Source: Caballeronia sp. SL2Y3 (GTDB lineage: Bacteria > Pseudomonadota > Gammaproteobacteria > Burkholderiales > Burkholderiaceae). Taken from it: 64,000 bases of DNA. The position numbers and the translations under genes are program-made. Below, piece by piece: positions 32,355 through 43,116 of the stretch. Where the stretch lies: NCBI RefSeq assembly GCF_022879575.1, contig NZ_CP084260.1, positions 1-64,000 on the forward strand, given 5' to 3'. The notes under the pieces are model-generated. The model was not told the origin of the DNA. It saw only the letters and a list, made by a program, of their open reading frames with translations, and did no database searches. Each line of letters begins with the position of its first letter. Position 1 is the first letter of the stretch.

Positions 32355-32801
32355 GTGCAGACGATTACCCGAAAACTCGAATTCGATGCGGGCCACCGCA
32401 TTCCCGATCACCGCAGCCAGTGCCGCAATCTGCACGGGCATCGCTACGTGCTCGAAATCACGCTGCAAGGCGAACTCGTCGATACGGAAGGCGCGCCGGA
32501 TCGCGGCATGGTGATGGACTTCGCCGACGTGAAGTCGCTCGCGATGGAGCATCTCGTCAACAAGTGGGATCACGCGTTCATCGTCTATGAAGGCGACGTG
32601 AAATTGCGCGAATTCCTGCAATCGATGGCGGATCACAAGACCGTCGTGTTCGACCGCATTCCGACCGTCGAGAACATGGCGGCGGTCGCGTTCCGCATCC
32701 TCGCGGATGTCTATGACGCCCACTATGGCGTCGATCTCAAGCTCAAGCGCGTGCGGCTCTACGAAACGCCGAACTGCTGGGCGGACGTGGAGCGCGCGTA
32801 A
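32355..32801 (+). CDS. queD: 6-carboxy-5,6,7,8-tetrahydropterin synthase QueD
   Basis: Converts dihydroneopterin triphosphate to 6-carboxytetrahydropterin, the first committed step of queuosine synthesis. The 148-residue protein has zinc ligands in FDAGHRI and LHGHRY, the active-site Cys in SQCRNLHGH, and WDHAF. The start is GTG at 32355, 17 bases after queE. Gene order queC-queE-queD gives three consecutive preQ0 enzymes; no folE or queF is in this window. Confidence 0.96.
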   Translation: MQTITRKLEFDAGHRIPDHRSQCRNLHGHRYVLEITLQGELVDTEGAPDRGMVMDFADVKSLAMEHLVNKWDHAFIVYEGDVKLREFLQSMADHKTVVFDRIPTVENMAAVAFRILADVYDAHYGVDLKLKRVRLYETPNCWADVERA

Positions 32802-32989
32802 GCGCTCATAAGCGTTCATGGTGCGGCGAACGCCCGCGCCGTTGTCACGGTATGATCGCTCGGTGAGTCGGCCAACTCTGGCCGACGCCACGCAGTGCAT
32901 GTCGATCATCCGGAGCGCAACATGCCGTCACTCTTTGAGTCGTGCCTATTCCTCGCATCGCGACAATCGCGCTCCCACGGAGCCGCGCG

Positions 32990-33772
32990 ATGAGCACCTT
33001 CACCAATCCCCTCAAGCAACGTCTCGCCGATTCTGGTCCGCTCTTCGGCCTGTGGCTGTCGCTGTGCAGCGCCGATGCCGCCGAAGCGCTCGCGCACGCC
33101 GGCTTCGACTGGCTGTGCATCGACATGGAACACTCGCCGAACGATAGCCGCGATGTCGTCGAGCAGCTTCGCGCGATCGCCGCCGCGCACCTGCCGACCG
33201 AGCCGGTCGTGCGCGTGCCGTTTGCCGAGGGCTGGCTGGTCAAGCGCGTGCTCGATGCCGGCGCGCGCACGCTCATGTTCCCCAACGTGCAGTCGGCGGA
33301 AGACGCAGCGCGCATCGTGCGGCTCACGCGCTATCCGACCGAGGCGCAACTCGAAGGGCTGCGCGGCGTCGCGGGCGCGGTGCGCGCGGCGGCATACGGC
33401 ATGCGGCGCGACTACGTGTCGGGCGCGAACGAGCAGATCGCGACGATCGTGCAGATCGAATCGGTGGCGGCGCTTGCCGCCGTCGATGAGATCGCCGCGA
33501 CGCCGGGCGTCGATTGCCTGTTCATCGGCCCGGCGGATCTCGCCGCGAGCCTCGGCCATCTCGGCGATAGCAAGCATCCGGACGTGCACGCGGCCATCAC
33601 GAAAATCGCGGACGCCGCGAAGCGCGCGGGCAAGTGCAGCGGGATTTTCGCGCTCGATGTCGCGAGCGCGCGGCAGTACGCGGAAGCGGGCATCAAGCTC
33701 ATTTCGATTGCCGCCGACGTGATGTGGCTCTTGAAGGCGACGCGGCAGGCGTTGCAGGAGGCCAGAGCATGA
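32990..33772 (+). CDS. HpcH/HpaI family aldolase
   Basis: A 260-residue class II, metal-dependent aldolase that cleaves 2-keto-hydroxy acids to pyruvate plus an aldehyde. Diagnostic stretches are FGLWLSLCSADAAEAL, IDMEHSPND (acidic region), VQIES with a metal-ligand glutamate, and CLFIGPADLAASLG. The ATG at 32990 has GGAG seven bases upstream. The stop overlaps the Sel1-repeat gene by four bases (ATGA), so the two are translationally coupled. The natural substrate is unknown. Confidence 0.9.
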   Translation: MSTFTNPLKQRLADSGPLFGLWLSLCSADAAEALAHAGFDWLCIDMEHSPNDSRDVVEQLRAIAAAHLPTEPVVRVPFAEGWLVKRVLDAGARTLMFPNVQSAEDAARIVRLTRYPTEAQLEGLRGVAGAVRAAAYGMRRDYVSGANEQIATIVQIESVAALAAVDEIAATPGVDCLFIGPADLAASLGHLGDSKHPDVHAAITKIADAAKRAGKCSGIFALDVASARQYAEAGIKLISIAADVMWLLKATRQALQEARA

Positions 33773-34476
33773 AGGGCGCTTGGCGTGGCGGCGTGGCGGC
33801 GGCATCGGCTGCGCTCGTCTTGATGACGTCGGGCGGCGCGCACGCGCAAGGGATGCCGAAGCCGACCGACCTGGCGACGCAGAACGCCGTCGCCGATTAC
33901 AACGCGGGCAATCTCGTCGCCGCGCGCTCGGAGTTTCGTCGCGCGGCGGAGAAGGGCAGCCGTCTCGCGCAGTTCAATTACGCGATGATGCTGCTCAACG
34001 GCGAAGGCGGCGCCGCCAATGTTCCCGAGGGCAAGAAGTGGCTGCGCCGCGCCGCCGACGCGAACATGACGCACGCGCAGTACGTCTACGGCAAGATGTA
34101 CGACGACGGCGAGTTCGTAGAGAAAGACCCGGCGGAAGCGCACCGATGGTTCCTGCGCGCCGCGAATCAGGGGCACGTGCAGGCGGAACTGGCGCTCGCG
34201 AATCAGTTTCTGGACGGCCGCGGCACCGCTCGCGACAACACGCAGGCGTTCACCTGGTACAAGAAGGCCGCGCAAGGCGGCGACATGACGGCGCAGTATG
34301 TCGCGGGATCGTTCTACGAGCGCGGCGGCGATGGCGTCGAGCGCAATCTCAACGTCGCGCGCGCGTATTACGCGGCGGCTGCGGCGCAGGGTGACCCGGC
34401 AGCCAAGCTCAAATACCTGCAGTTGAGCGCCGAATTGGAGCACCAAAAGCCGCCGCCGCAGGCGCAGCCGCAGTAA
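33769..34476 (+). CDS. Sel1-repeat (SLR/TPR-like) exported protein
   Basis: A 235-residue protein with a signal peptide (MKGAWRGGVAAAS..., cleavage near AHAQG, about residue 27). It contains about four Sel1-like repeats, e.g. AQYVYGKMYDDGEFV, AELALANQFLDGRG and AQYVAGSFYERGGDG. Such repeats bind other proteins, typically in the periplasm. It is coupled by ATGA overlap to the aldolase gene, a pairing I cannot explain functionally, and converges on rodA. Confidence 0.88.
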   Translation: MKGAWRGGVAAASAALVLMTSGGAHAQGMPKPTDLATQNAVADYNAGNLVAARSEFRRAAEKGSRLAQFNYAMMLLNGEGGAANVPEGKKWLRRAADANMTHAQYVYGKMYDDGEFVEKDPAEAHRWFLRAANQGHVQAELALANQFLDGRGTARDNTQAFTWYKKAAQGGDMTAQYVAGSFYERGGDGVERNLNVARAYYAAAAAQGDPAAKLKYLQLSAELEHQKPPPQAQPQ

Positions 34477-34488
34477 TCGCTCGCGGCG

Positions 34489-35649
34489 TTAGCTTTGCAT
34501 CAGCCGTTTCTGTCGCGCGACGCTCATGATGAGCCCGACCGCGACGCCCAGCGTCGTCAACGCCGTGCCGCCGTAGCTCATGAACGGCAACGGCACGCCC
34601 ACGACCGGCAGAATCCCGCTCACCATGCCGATATTGACGAACGCGTAAGTGAAGAACGCGAGCGTGAGCGATCCGGCCAATAATCGCCCGAAGAAGGTCG
34701 CGCCGTTCGCCGCGATGTACAGCCCGCGCGCGATCAGCGCCATGTAGAGGAAGAGCAGCACGAGCCCGCCCGCCAGCCCGAATTCTTCCGAGAACACCGC
34801 GAAGATGAAGTCCGTGTGCTTCTCAGGAATAAACTCGAGGTGCGCCTGCGTGCCCTTGAGCCATCCCTTGCCGAGCGTGCCGCCCGAGCCGATTGCAATC
34901 ACCGCCTGGATGGTGTGAAAGCCCTTGCCGAGCGGATCGGATGTCGGATCGAGCAGCGTGCAGATGCGGTGCTTTTGATAGTCGTGCATCAGCGGCCAGT
35001 TGACTTCCGGCTGGCAGATGCGGTCCTGAAACACCGCGACACTCGCCACCACGATCACCGCCGCCGCGAGCACCGGCACGATCAGCTTGAAACTGAGCCC
35101 GGCGAAATAGATGACGAACACGCCCGCCGCGAACACGAGCACCGCCGTGCCGAGGTCCGGCGGCTTCGCGATCAGGCCGACCGGCAGCATCAGAATCAGA
35201 AAGCCGACGATGTAATCCCACCAGCGAATATTGCTCTCGCGGCGCTGGTAGTACCACGCGAGCATCAGCGGCATCGCGATCTTCATGATCTCGGACGGCT
35301 GAATGACGACGCCGACGTTCAGCCAGCGTTTCGCGCCCTTGCGCGTGAGCCCGAACGCGGCCACGGCGACGAGCAGCGCCACGCCCACCGTATAAAGCGG
35401 CACGGCGAAGCGCATGAGCGTCTGTGGCGGAATGTTCGCGAGAACCCACATCAGGCCGAACGTCAGCATGATGTTGCGCAGCTGGTCCTCCACGCGGCCC
35501 GGCACGTCCAGACTGGCGCTGTAGAGCGTCACGATCCCGACGCACAGCAGCAGAAACACGATCAGCGCGAGCGGCCGGTCGAAGCCCGCGAACATGCGCT
35601 TCGCGCGCTCGATCCACACGTGCTTGTCGAATTGCAGATGCACTTGCAT
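34489..35649 (-). CDS. rodA: Peptidoglycan glycosyltransferase RodA (SEDS)
   Basis: Polymerises lipid II during cell elongation with PBP2. The 386-residue protein has about ten membrane segments and SEDS motifs: WLNVGVVIQPSEIMKIAMP, DLGTAVLVF and FSEEFGLAGGL, with GVPLPFMSYGGTAL near the end. The start at 35649 follows AAGGAA. mrdA (PBP2) ends ten bases upstream, so this is the last gene of mreB-mreC-mreD-mrdA-rodA. Confidence 0.97.
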   Translation of the reverse strand: MQVHLQFDKHVWIERAKRMFAGFDRPLALIVFLLLCVGIVTLYSASLDVPGRVEDQLRNIMLTFGLMWVLANIPPQTLMRFAVPLYTVGVALLVAVAAFGLTRKGAKRWLNVGVVIQPSEIMKIAMPLMLAWYYQRRESNIRWWDYIVGFLILMLPVGLIAKPPDLGTAVLVFAAGVFVIYFAGLSFKLIVPVLAAAVIVVASVAVFQDRICQPEVNWPLMHDYQKHRICTLLDPTSDPLGKGFHTIQAVIAIGSGGTLGKGWLKGTQAHLEFIPEKHTDFIFAVFSEEFGLAGGLVLLFLYMALIARGLYIAANGATFFGRLLAGSLTLAFFTYAFVNIGMVSGILPVVGVPLPFMSYGGTALTTLGVAVGLIMSVARQKRLMQS

Positions 35650-35659
35650 GCCGATTTCC

Positions 35660-37930
35660 TTATTCGTCGATGCCGCCGGTCGGCGCGAACGTGCGCACGC
35701 CGTTCTCGGCGTTGCCGCGCACCATCGTGGGCGTCGGCTCGGGCGGCGCGCTCTTCTTGCCGCGCTTGCGGCCCGGCGCGGCCGACGCGGCCGACGCGGG
35801 CAGCGCGGGCAGCGCGGCTGCGGGCGCGGACGCGGGGCGGCCAGCCGGCAGAGCGGGCGCGGAAGCCGCCTTCGCCACATCGGGATTAGACGCAGCCGAC
35901 GGCGAGAACGCCGGCGACTGATTCGCCACCGATGCAGGAAGCGCCGCCGCCGCCGGCGGTTGCGTCCCGCCGATCACGGGCAGGCCGGCATCTTCCGTCG
36001 CGGAAGCCGCGGCGGCCACGGCAGCCGCTTCGGCGCCCGGCTTCATTCGATCCACCAGGTAATAGTCGAGCACCTTCCGCGCGATCGGGCCGGCCGCTTC
36101 CGCGCCCCAGCCGCCGTTTTCGACGATCAGCGCCAGCGCGATCTTCGGATTCTCAGCCGGCGCAAACGCGATGAAGAGCGCGTGGTCGCGCAGATGCTCG
36201 GCTGTCGCGTGACCATGATAGTTCGCGCCTTGCAGCGAATAGACCTGCGCCGTGCCCGTCTTGCCGGCCGCGAGATACGACGCGCCCGCGAACACCTTCG
36301 CCGCCGTGCCGTTTGTCACCACGCCTTCCATCGCGCGCTTGATCACGTCGATGTCTTGCTGACGCACGGCGATCTTGTCGCTCGGGTCGCGCACGACCGG
36401 GCGTATCGCCTTGCTGATCGGGTTCTCGACATCGCGCACGAGGTGCGGCTTCATCACGACGCCGTTGTTCGCGAGCGTCGCCGTCGCGTGCGCGAGTTGC
36501 AGGATGGTGAACGAGTTGTAGCCCTGACCGATGCCGAGACTGATGGTCTCGCCTTCGTACCAGCGCTGCTGCTCCGGCTTGCGATACGCCTTGCGCTTCC
36601 ACTCCGTCGACGGAAGAATGCCGCGCGCCTCGCCCGCGATATCGATGCCCGTAATCTGCCCGAAGCCCCAGGGTTTCATGAAGCCGGCCATCGCGTTCAC
36701 GCCGAGGTCGCGCGCCAGCATGTAGAAATACGTGTCGTTGGACACGACGATCGCGCGATTCATGTCCACCCAGCCCTGACCCGAACGCACGTCGTTGCGG
36801 AACGTGTGGCCGCCGAACGTGAAGTAGCCGGGGTCCTGGAAGCCCCAGCCGGGCGTGCGCTTGTGCAGCGTGAGCGCGGCGAGCGCCATGAACGGCTTGT
36901 ACGTCGATCCCGGCGGATACGTGCCGTGCAGCGGACGGTTCAGGAGCGGATGGTCCGGCGAATTGTTGAGCGCGTCCCACGTCTGCTGGTCGATGCCATC
37001 GACGAAGGAATTCGGATCGAAGCTCGGCGCGGAGACGAACGCGAGCACGTCGCCCGTGGATGGCTCGATGGCGACCAGCGCGCCGCGCTTGCCCGCGAAC
37101 GCCTGCTCGGCGACCTGCTGCAAGCCGATATCCAGCGACAGCACGAGGTTGTTGCCCGGCGTCGCCTGCGTGCGCGACATGGTGCGGACCGGGCGGCCGC
37201 CCGCCGTGACTTCCACTTCTTCGAAACCGGTCAGGCCGTGCAGCTCGGTTTCGTAACTCTGCTCGACGCCGATCTTGCCGACGTAATCCGTGCCCTTGTA
37301 GTTATTCGCGTCGAGACGCGGATCGTAGTGATCCGAGTTCGCGTCGTTCGCGTCGCTTGCATCGTCGATGCGTTCCTGATCGCGCTGCGAAATGCGGCCG
37401 ATATAGCCGATCACATGCGCCGCCGTCGTACCGAGCGGGTATTGCCGGAACAGCCGCGCGCGCACTTCCACGCCGGGAAAGCGGAAGCGTTGCGCGGTGA
37501 ACTTGGCGACTTCCTCGTCGGTGAGGCGCGTGCGGATGGGAAGGCTTTCGAAATTCTTCGAGTCCTCCAGCAGCTTCTTGAAACGCCGACGGTCGCGCGA
37601 ATCGATCGGGATGACTTGCGAAAGCGCGTCGATGACTTCGTCGAGCGTGCCGTTGATCTTCGACGGCGTGATTTCCAGCGTGTAGGCGGAGTAGTTCTTC
37701 GCCAGCACGATGCCGTTGCGGTCCGTGATGATGCCGCGGTTCGGCACGATCGGCGCGACCGAGATGCGGTTCTCGTTGGCCTGCAATGAGTATTTGCTGA
37801 AGTGCCACACCTGCAGATACAGAAAGCGCAGGCCGATCAACCCGAAGCAGACGAACACGAACAGTCCCGCCGCCGCGACGCGCAGGCGGAACTTCGACAA
37901 CTGTTGCTCGGTGTTCTTGATTTCGGTCAT
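35660..37930 (-). CDS. mrdA: Penicillin-binding protein 2 (elongasome transpeptidase)
   Basis: Cross-links peptidoglycan during elongation. The 756-residue protein has an N-terminal membrane anchor (about 17-40), a pedestal region, and a transpeptidase with the triad S342-T-Y-K345, S397-N-D and K557-T-G-T. Residues 629-756 are an extra Ala/Pro-rich tail with a basic patch GRKRGKKS, longer than E. coli PBP2 (633 aa). A short Asp/Asn-rich insertion (about 189-211) is also unusual. It is followed by rodA and preceded by mreD (88-base gap). Confidence 0.97.
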   Translation of the reverse strand: MTEIKNTEQQLSKFRLRVAAAGLFVFVCFGLIGLRFLYLQVWHFSKYSLQANENRISVAPIVPNRGIITDRNGIVLAKNYSAYTLEITPSKINGTLDEVIDALSQVIPIDSRDRRRFKKLLEDSKNFESLPIRTRLTDEEVAKFTAQRFRFPGVEVRARLFRQYPLGTTAAHVIGYIGRISQRDQERIDDASDANDANSDHYDPRLDANNYKGTDYVGKIGVEQSYETELHGLTGFEEVEVTAGGRPVRTMSRTQATPGNNLVLSLDIGLQQVAEQAFAGKRGALVAIEPSTGDVLAFVSAPSFDPNSFVDGIDQQTWDALNNSPDHPLLNRPLHGTYPPGSTYKPFMALAALTLHKRTPGWGFQDPGYFTFGGHTFRNDVRSGQGWVDMNRAIVVSNDTYFYMLARDLGVNAMAGFMKPWGFGQITGIDIAGEARGILPSTEWKRKAYRKPEQQRWYEGETISLGIGQGYNSFTILQLAHATATLANNGVVMKPHLVRDVENPISKAIRPVVRDPSDKIAVRQQDIDVIKRAMEGVVTNGTAAKVFAGASYLAAGKTGTAQVYSLQGANYHGHATAEHLRDHALFIAFAPAENPKIALALIVENGGWGAEAAGPIARKVLDYYLVDRMKPGAEAAAVAAAASATEDAGLPVIGGTQPPAAAALPASVANQSPAFSPSAASNPDVAKAASAPALPAGRPASAPAAALPALPASAASAAPGRKRGKKSAPPEPTPTMVRGNAENGVRTFAPTGGIDE

Positions 37931-38018
37931 GCGGGTTTCGCGAGTGGTTCGCGAGTCTTTCGCGATTCAAGTGTAGTCGGCGCGCGGGCGTTTATCGGCG
38001 CCGTGTCGCGCGCGGCGC

Positions 38019-38531
38019 TCAGATCGGGCGCGTGTCGTCGGGATCGGCTGCGCGCCGTTGCGGCATCAGGAGCAGGAAGCTCGCGATCGGCCAAAGCAGC
38101 GCCTCGACGAATCCGTTGACGAGATAGCTCCAGCCGGGAAACGCGGCGCCCGTCATCAGACGGATGATGAACGGCACGAGATGCGCGCCCACAAGCAGCG
38201 GAGCGACGACGAACGTCTGCACCGGCAGCGACATCCACAGCACGCGCCGGTGAATGGTGATCGCGCCGTAGGACAACAGCGTGTACGCCAGCGCGTGCTC
38301 GCCGAGCAGGTTCGCGCTATGGACGTCCATCAACAGCCCGAGCAGGAACGCGATGCCCATGCCCACCTTGCGCGGCTGCTGCACGTTCCAGAAGAGCAGC
38401 ACGAGCGCGACGAAATCCGGCACGCCGACGAGCCGGCCCCAGGGCACGAGATTCAGCAGAAACGCGGCGGCCAGGCTGAACGTGATGAAGTACGGGTTGA
38501 CCGGCTGGAGAATGTATTGCGGACGGTTCAT
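38019..38531 (-). CDS. mreD: Rod shape-determining protein MreD
   Basis: A 170-residue inner-membrane protein with about five hydrophobic segments that links MreC to the elongasome. The N-terminal VNPYFITFSLAAAFLLNL and the GIAFLLGLLMDVHSANLLGEHALAY stretch are typical. Its start overlaps the mreC stop by four bases (ATGA). Confidence 0.93.
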   Translation of the reverse strand: MNRPQYILQPVNPYFITFSLAAAFLLNLVPWGRLVGVPDFVALVLLFWNVQQPRKVGMGIAFLLGLLMDVHSANLLGEHALAYTLLSYGAITIHRRVLWMSLPVQTFVVAPLLVGAHLVPFIIRLMTGAAFPGWSYLVNGFVEALLWPIASFLLLMPQRRAADPDDTRPI

Positions 38532-39637
38532 CGCGCGGCTCCCGACGATGCGGGTTTTGGCGCGTGCGCCTTCTTGCCTGATTTGGCCGCTGCGCTCGAC
38601 GCCGCTTTCGGCGCGGTCGCCTTCGCTGCGGAATTCGCGGCAGGCGCCGACGCAGCCGCCGCCGACGCGCTCGCCGGCGCCGACGCGGCAGCCGGAGCGC
38701 TCGCGCCCGCCGCTGCTTTGGCTGCGGGCTTCTTCTTGCCCTTGTTTTCCTTCGCTTCCTTCGCGGCTGCGGCGGCTTCCACTTCGACCGGATTGGGCGG
38801 CACATTGACGTTGTAATGCAGCACGAGCAGCTGGCGCGCGCCGCGCACCGCCGCGACCGGCACGCAGACGACGCGGGCGAATGCCGTATCCGCCTGCTTG
38901 TCGACGCGCAGCACCTTGGCGACCGCGAGCCCCGGCGGATACACGCCGTCGAGACCGCTCGTCACGAGCTGGTCGCCGACTTGCACGTCCGCGCTGATCG
39001 GCACGAAGCGCAAGTCGAGCGTGTCGCCCTTCGGCGTGCCGTAGATGACGCTGCGCAGCCCCGTGCGCGCGATCTGCACCGGCACCGCCTGGTCCTTGTC
39101 GGTGAGCAGCGTGACTTCCGACTGCATCGGAAAAACGCGCGTCACTTGCCCGATCACGCCTTCTTCGTCCACGACAGGCGCGCCGTCCTGAATGCCTTGC
39201 TGCGAACCTTTGCCGATCACGACCTTCTGCGTGAATGGATCGCGCGTGTCGTACTGGATTTCGGCGGGCGTGGTTTGCGTGGTCGCGCGCGACTGGAGGT
39301 TCAAGAGCGCCCGCAGATGCGCGTTCTCGATGTTCAGCTGCGCGGCATCGCCGGCCTTGATGGACAGTTCGAGATTCTTGTCGGCGAGCTTGCGGTTTTC
39401 GCTGCGTAGCGTGGCGCTCGTCACGGCGAGATCGGCTGCGCCCATGAAGATGTCGCGCGGAACCAGCGCCGCGCGCTGCAACGGATAGAGCCCGGCGCCG
39501 AGAATGCCGCGCACGATTTCGAGTGTGTTGAAGCGGACGTCCGACACCAGCAGCGCGATGGCTAGCACCACGAAGAAAATGAGGCGCGCGAGCGCCGAAG
39601 GGCCTTGCTTGAAAAGTGGCGGCGGACTGTATTCCAT
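38528..39637 (-). CDS. mreC: Rod shape-determining protein MreC
   Basis: A periplasmic, membrane-anchored scaffold of the elongasome that activates PBP2. The 369-residue protein has one membrane segment (about 18-32), a coiled-coil region (about 75-115, LRSENRKLADKNLEL) and the beta domain with GKGSQQGIQDGAPVVDEEGVIG. Residues 285-369 are an Ala/Lys/Pro-rich tail (KKKPAAKAAAGASAPAAAS), not in E. coli MreC. The start is 39637; earlier codons in frame have no support. Confidence 0.95.
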   Translation of the reverse strand: MEYSPPPLFKQGPSALARLIFFVVLAIALLVSDVRFNTLEIVRGILGAGLYPLQRAALVPRDIFMGAADLAVTSATLRSENRKLADKNLELSIKAGDAAQLNIENAHLRALLNLQSRATTQTTPAEIQYDTRDPFTQKVVIGKGSQQGIQDGAPVVDEEGVIGQVTRVFPMQSEVTLLTDKDQAVPVQIARTGLRSVIYGTPKGDTLDLRFVPISADVQVGDQLVTSGLDGVYPPGLAVAKVLRVDKQADTAFARVVCVPVAAVRGARQLLVLHYNVNVPPNPVEVEAAAAAKEAKENKGKKKPAAKAAAGASAPAAASAPASASAAAASAPAANSAAKATAPKAASSAAAKSGKKAHAPKPASSGAAR

Positions 39638-39829
39638 GGTCAGCGCCGAGGGCGTGAGCGGGTGGATGATGCGGCAGGCTGTTTCGCTTGTGGCGGGACC
39701 TGCCCTACGCTGTTTCGACAAAAGCCCGGACTGATGCCGGGCCGTGCGCGCGTCGCGTTACGCGGGATGCTCGAGTGTCTGCTTCGACAATGCGTTCGAT
39801 ACGAACCGCGCGCACGCCGAAGCCGGCGA

Positions 39830-40873
<1,044 letters not shown>

Positions 40874-41250
40874 TCAAAAATCCTGTCTCGCTGGTAGCCG
40901 TGCCTCGCTAAGAGCGCCGGGGACGGCAGCGGAAAAAATAACGGTTTGCCGGGACGGCGAAACGAGCCGCCGTGAATGCAAATCCGAGCAGAAATCTACC
41001 GCGGAATTGAACATGCCACGCAAACGTTTCTCGACGAGGGATGATCCAGGGAGAAAGCCGCTGACAGGTCGATCCGGATGTGGGTCGAACGTGTAATGAT
41101 ACCTTATAATTTGGGGGTTTCTATAGGAAAAGGACGGCACTTTTTGCCATCCTCGGCCCCGCTTCGACGGCTTTCCGCCAGGTTCGTAACTGACTGTTGC
41201 AGCGAACGTTTCTGGTGCGGGAGTTGTTCATGTTTTTCTCCGGTGATCCC
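40874..41250. promoter_or_regulatory. Divergent promoter region between mreB and gatC
   Basis: This 377-base gap has no gene. It holds a perfect plus-strand -10 box TATAAT (41105-41110), 141 bases before gatC. The best -35 is weak (TGGGTC at 41081-41086, 18 bases upstream). The AT-rich sequence around 41090-41130 is the lowest-GC part and could also serve mreB on the other strand. Confidence 0.45.
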
Positions 41251-41550
41251 ATGTCATTGACCCTGACCGACGTTAAACGCATCGCGCATCTCGCGCGGCT
41301 GGAACTGCCCGACCACGAGGCCGAACCGACGCTTGCGCGGCTCAACGACTTCTTCGGTCTCGTCGAGCAGATGCAGGCGGTCGATACCGCAGGCATCGAG
41401 CCGCTCGCGCATCCTATCGACGCCATCGAGGAAGTCGCCCTGCGACTGCGCGACGACGCAGTCTCAGAGCGGATCGAGCGCCAAGAGTTCCAGCGTTGCG
41501 CGCCGGCCGTGCAGGACGGGCTTTATCTCGTGCCGAAGGTGATCGAGTGA
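41251..41550 (+). CDS. gatC: Glutamyl/aspartyl-tRNA(Gln/Asn) amidotransferase subunit C
   Basis: The 99-residue GatC wraps and stabilises GatA in the GatCAB complex. The motifs [16 protein letters not shown] and PLAHPI are typical. I use the ATG at 41251 (MSLTLTDV); the in-frame codon at 41197 would add 18 unrelated residues. gatA follows after 73 bases. Confidence 0.95.
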   Translation: MSLTLTDVKRIAHLARLELPDHEAEPTLARLNDFFGLVEQMQAVDTAGIEPLAHPIDAIEEVALRLRDDAVSERIERQEFQRCAPAVQDGLYLVPKVIE

Positions 41551-41623
41551 GCGTGGCGCATCGACTTATCGGAACAACGATCTCGCGCGCGGCGTGACGC
41601 GCCGCGCTCATCAGGGAACTGCA

Positions 41624-43114
41624 ATGCATCAGAAAAGCTTGACCGAACTGCGCGCCGCGCTCGACTCGAAGGCGATCTCCGCCGTCGAGCTGGCGCAGTC
41701 GTACCTGCAACGCATCGAAGCCGCGAAGGAGCTGAACGCGTTCATCGGCGTGAATCCGGAGCTCACGCTGGAACAGGCGAAAGCCGCCGACGCGCTCATC
41801 GCGCAGGGCAATGCCGGTGCGCTCGCCGGCCTGCCCGTCGCGCATAAGGACGTGTTCGTCACGCGCGGCTGGGGCTCGACGGCGGGTTCCCACATGCTGG
41901 AGAACTACGCGAGCCCGTTCGATGCCACCGTTGTCGAGCGCCTGAACCGCGCCGGCATGGTGTGTCTCGGCAAGACGAACATGGACGAGTTCGCCATGGG
42001 CTCGTCCAACGAGAACTCGTACTTCGGCGCGGTGAAGAACCCGTGGGACCTGAAGGCCGTGCCGGGCGGATCGTCGGGCGGGTCGGCAGCGGCCGTCGCC
42101 GCGCGCCTCGCGCCCGCCGCGACCGGCACCGACACGGGCGGGTCCATCCGCCAGCCCGCGTCGTTTACCGGCATCACCGGCATCAAGCCGACGTACGGCC
42201 GCGTGTCGCGCTACGGGATGATCGCGTTCGCGTCGTCGCTCGATCAGGGCGGACCGATGGCGCAGACCGCCGCCGACTGCGCGCTGCTTCTGAACGCGAT
42301 GGGCGGCTTCGACGAGCGCGACTCCACGAGCCTGCAACGCGAGAACGAGGATTACACGCGCTATCTCGGCAAGAACTGGAGCGAGGACGCCGACAAGCCT
42401 TTGAAAGGCTTGCGCATCGGCATGCCGAAGGAGTACTTCGGCGCGGGACTCGCCGACGACGTGCGCGCCGCCATCGACGCTGCGCTCAAGCAGTACGAAG
42501 CCCTTGGCGCGACGCTCGTCGAAGTCTCGCTGCCGAAGACCGAGCTTTCGATTCCCGTGTACTACATCATCGCGCCGGCGGAAGCGTCGTCCAACCTGTC
42601 GCGCTTCGACGGCGTGCGCTACGGGCATCGCGCGGCCGAATACCGCGACCTGCTCGACATGTACAAGAAGTCGCGCGCCGAAGGCTTCGGGCCGGAAGTG
42701 AAGCGCCGGATTCTGGTCGGCACGTACGTGTTGTCGCACGGCTATTACGACGCGTACTACCTGCAGGCGCAGAAGATTCGCCGCATCATCGCGCGGGATT
42801 TCCAGGAAGCGTTCAAGCAGTGCGACGTCATCATGGGACCGGTCGCGCCGTCGGTGGCTTGGAATCTCGGCGAGAAGACCGACGATCCCGTGCAGATGTA
42901 CCTCGCCGACATCTACACGCTCTCCGTGAGCCTCGCGGGCCTGCCGGGCATGAGCGTGCCGTGCGGCTTCGGCGCGGGCGCGAATGCGAATCGGCCGGTC
43001 GGTCTGCAGATCGTCGGCAACTATTTCAACGAAGCCCGGATGCTCCAGGTCGCCGACGCGTTTCAGCGCGCGACCGACTGGCACCGCAAGGCACCATCGG
43101 CATCGGGAGTGTGA
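41624..43114 (+). CDS. gatA: Glutamyl/aspartyl-tRNA(Gln/Asn) amidotransferase subunit A
   Basis: The amidase subunit releases ammonia from glutamine for transamidation of mischarged tRNA. The amidase-signature triad is K75 (VAHKDVF), S150 (PGGSSGG) and nucleophile S174 (DTGGSIRQP), matching the S. aureus enzyme's spacing. It has 496 residues. The ATG at 41624 follows AGGGAA (41613-41618). gatB starts two bases after its stop. Confidence 0.98.
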   Translation: MHQKSLTELRAALDSKAISAVELAQSYLQRIEAAKELNAFIGVNPELTLEQAKAADALIAQGNAGALAGLPVAHKDVFVTRGWGSTAGSHMLENYASPFDATVVERLNRAGMVCLGKTNMDEFAMGSSNENSYFGAVKNPWDLKAVPGGSSGGSAAAVAARLAPAATGTDTGGSIRQPASFTGITGIKPTYGRVSRYGMIAFASSLDQGGPMAQTAADCALLLNAMGGFDERDSTSLQRENEDYTRYLGKNWSEDADKPLKGLRIGMPKEYFGAGLADDVRAAIDAALKQYEALGATLVEVSLPKTELSIPVYYIIAPAEASSNLSRFDGVRYGHRAAEYRDLLDMYKKSRAEGFGPEVKRRILVGTYVLSHGYYDAYYLQAQKIRRIIARDFQEAFKQCDVIMGPVAPSVAWNLGEKTDDPVQMYLADIYTLSVSLAGLPGMSVPCGFGAGANANRPVGLQIVGNYFNEARMLQVADAFQRATDWHRKAPSASGV

Positions 43115-43116
43115 AC

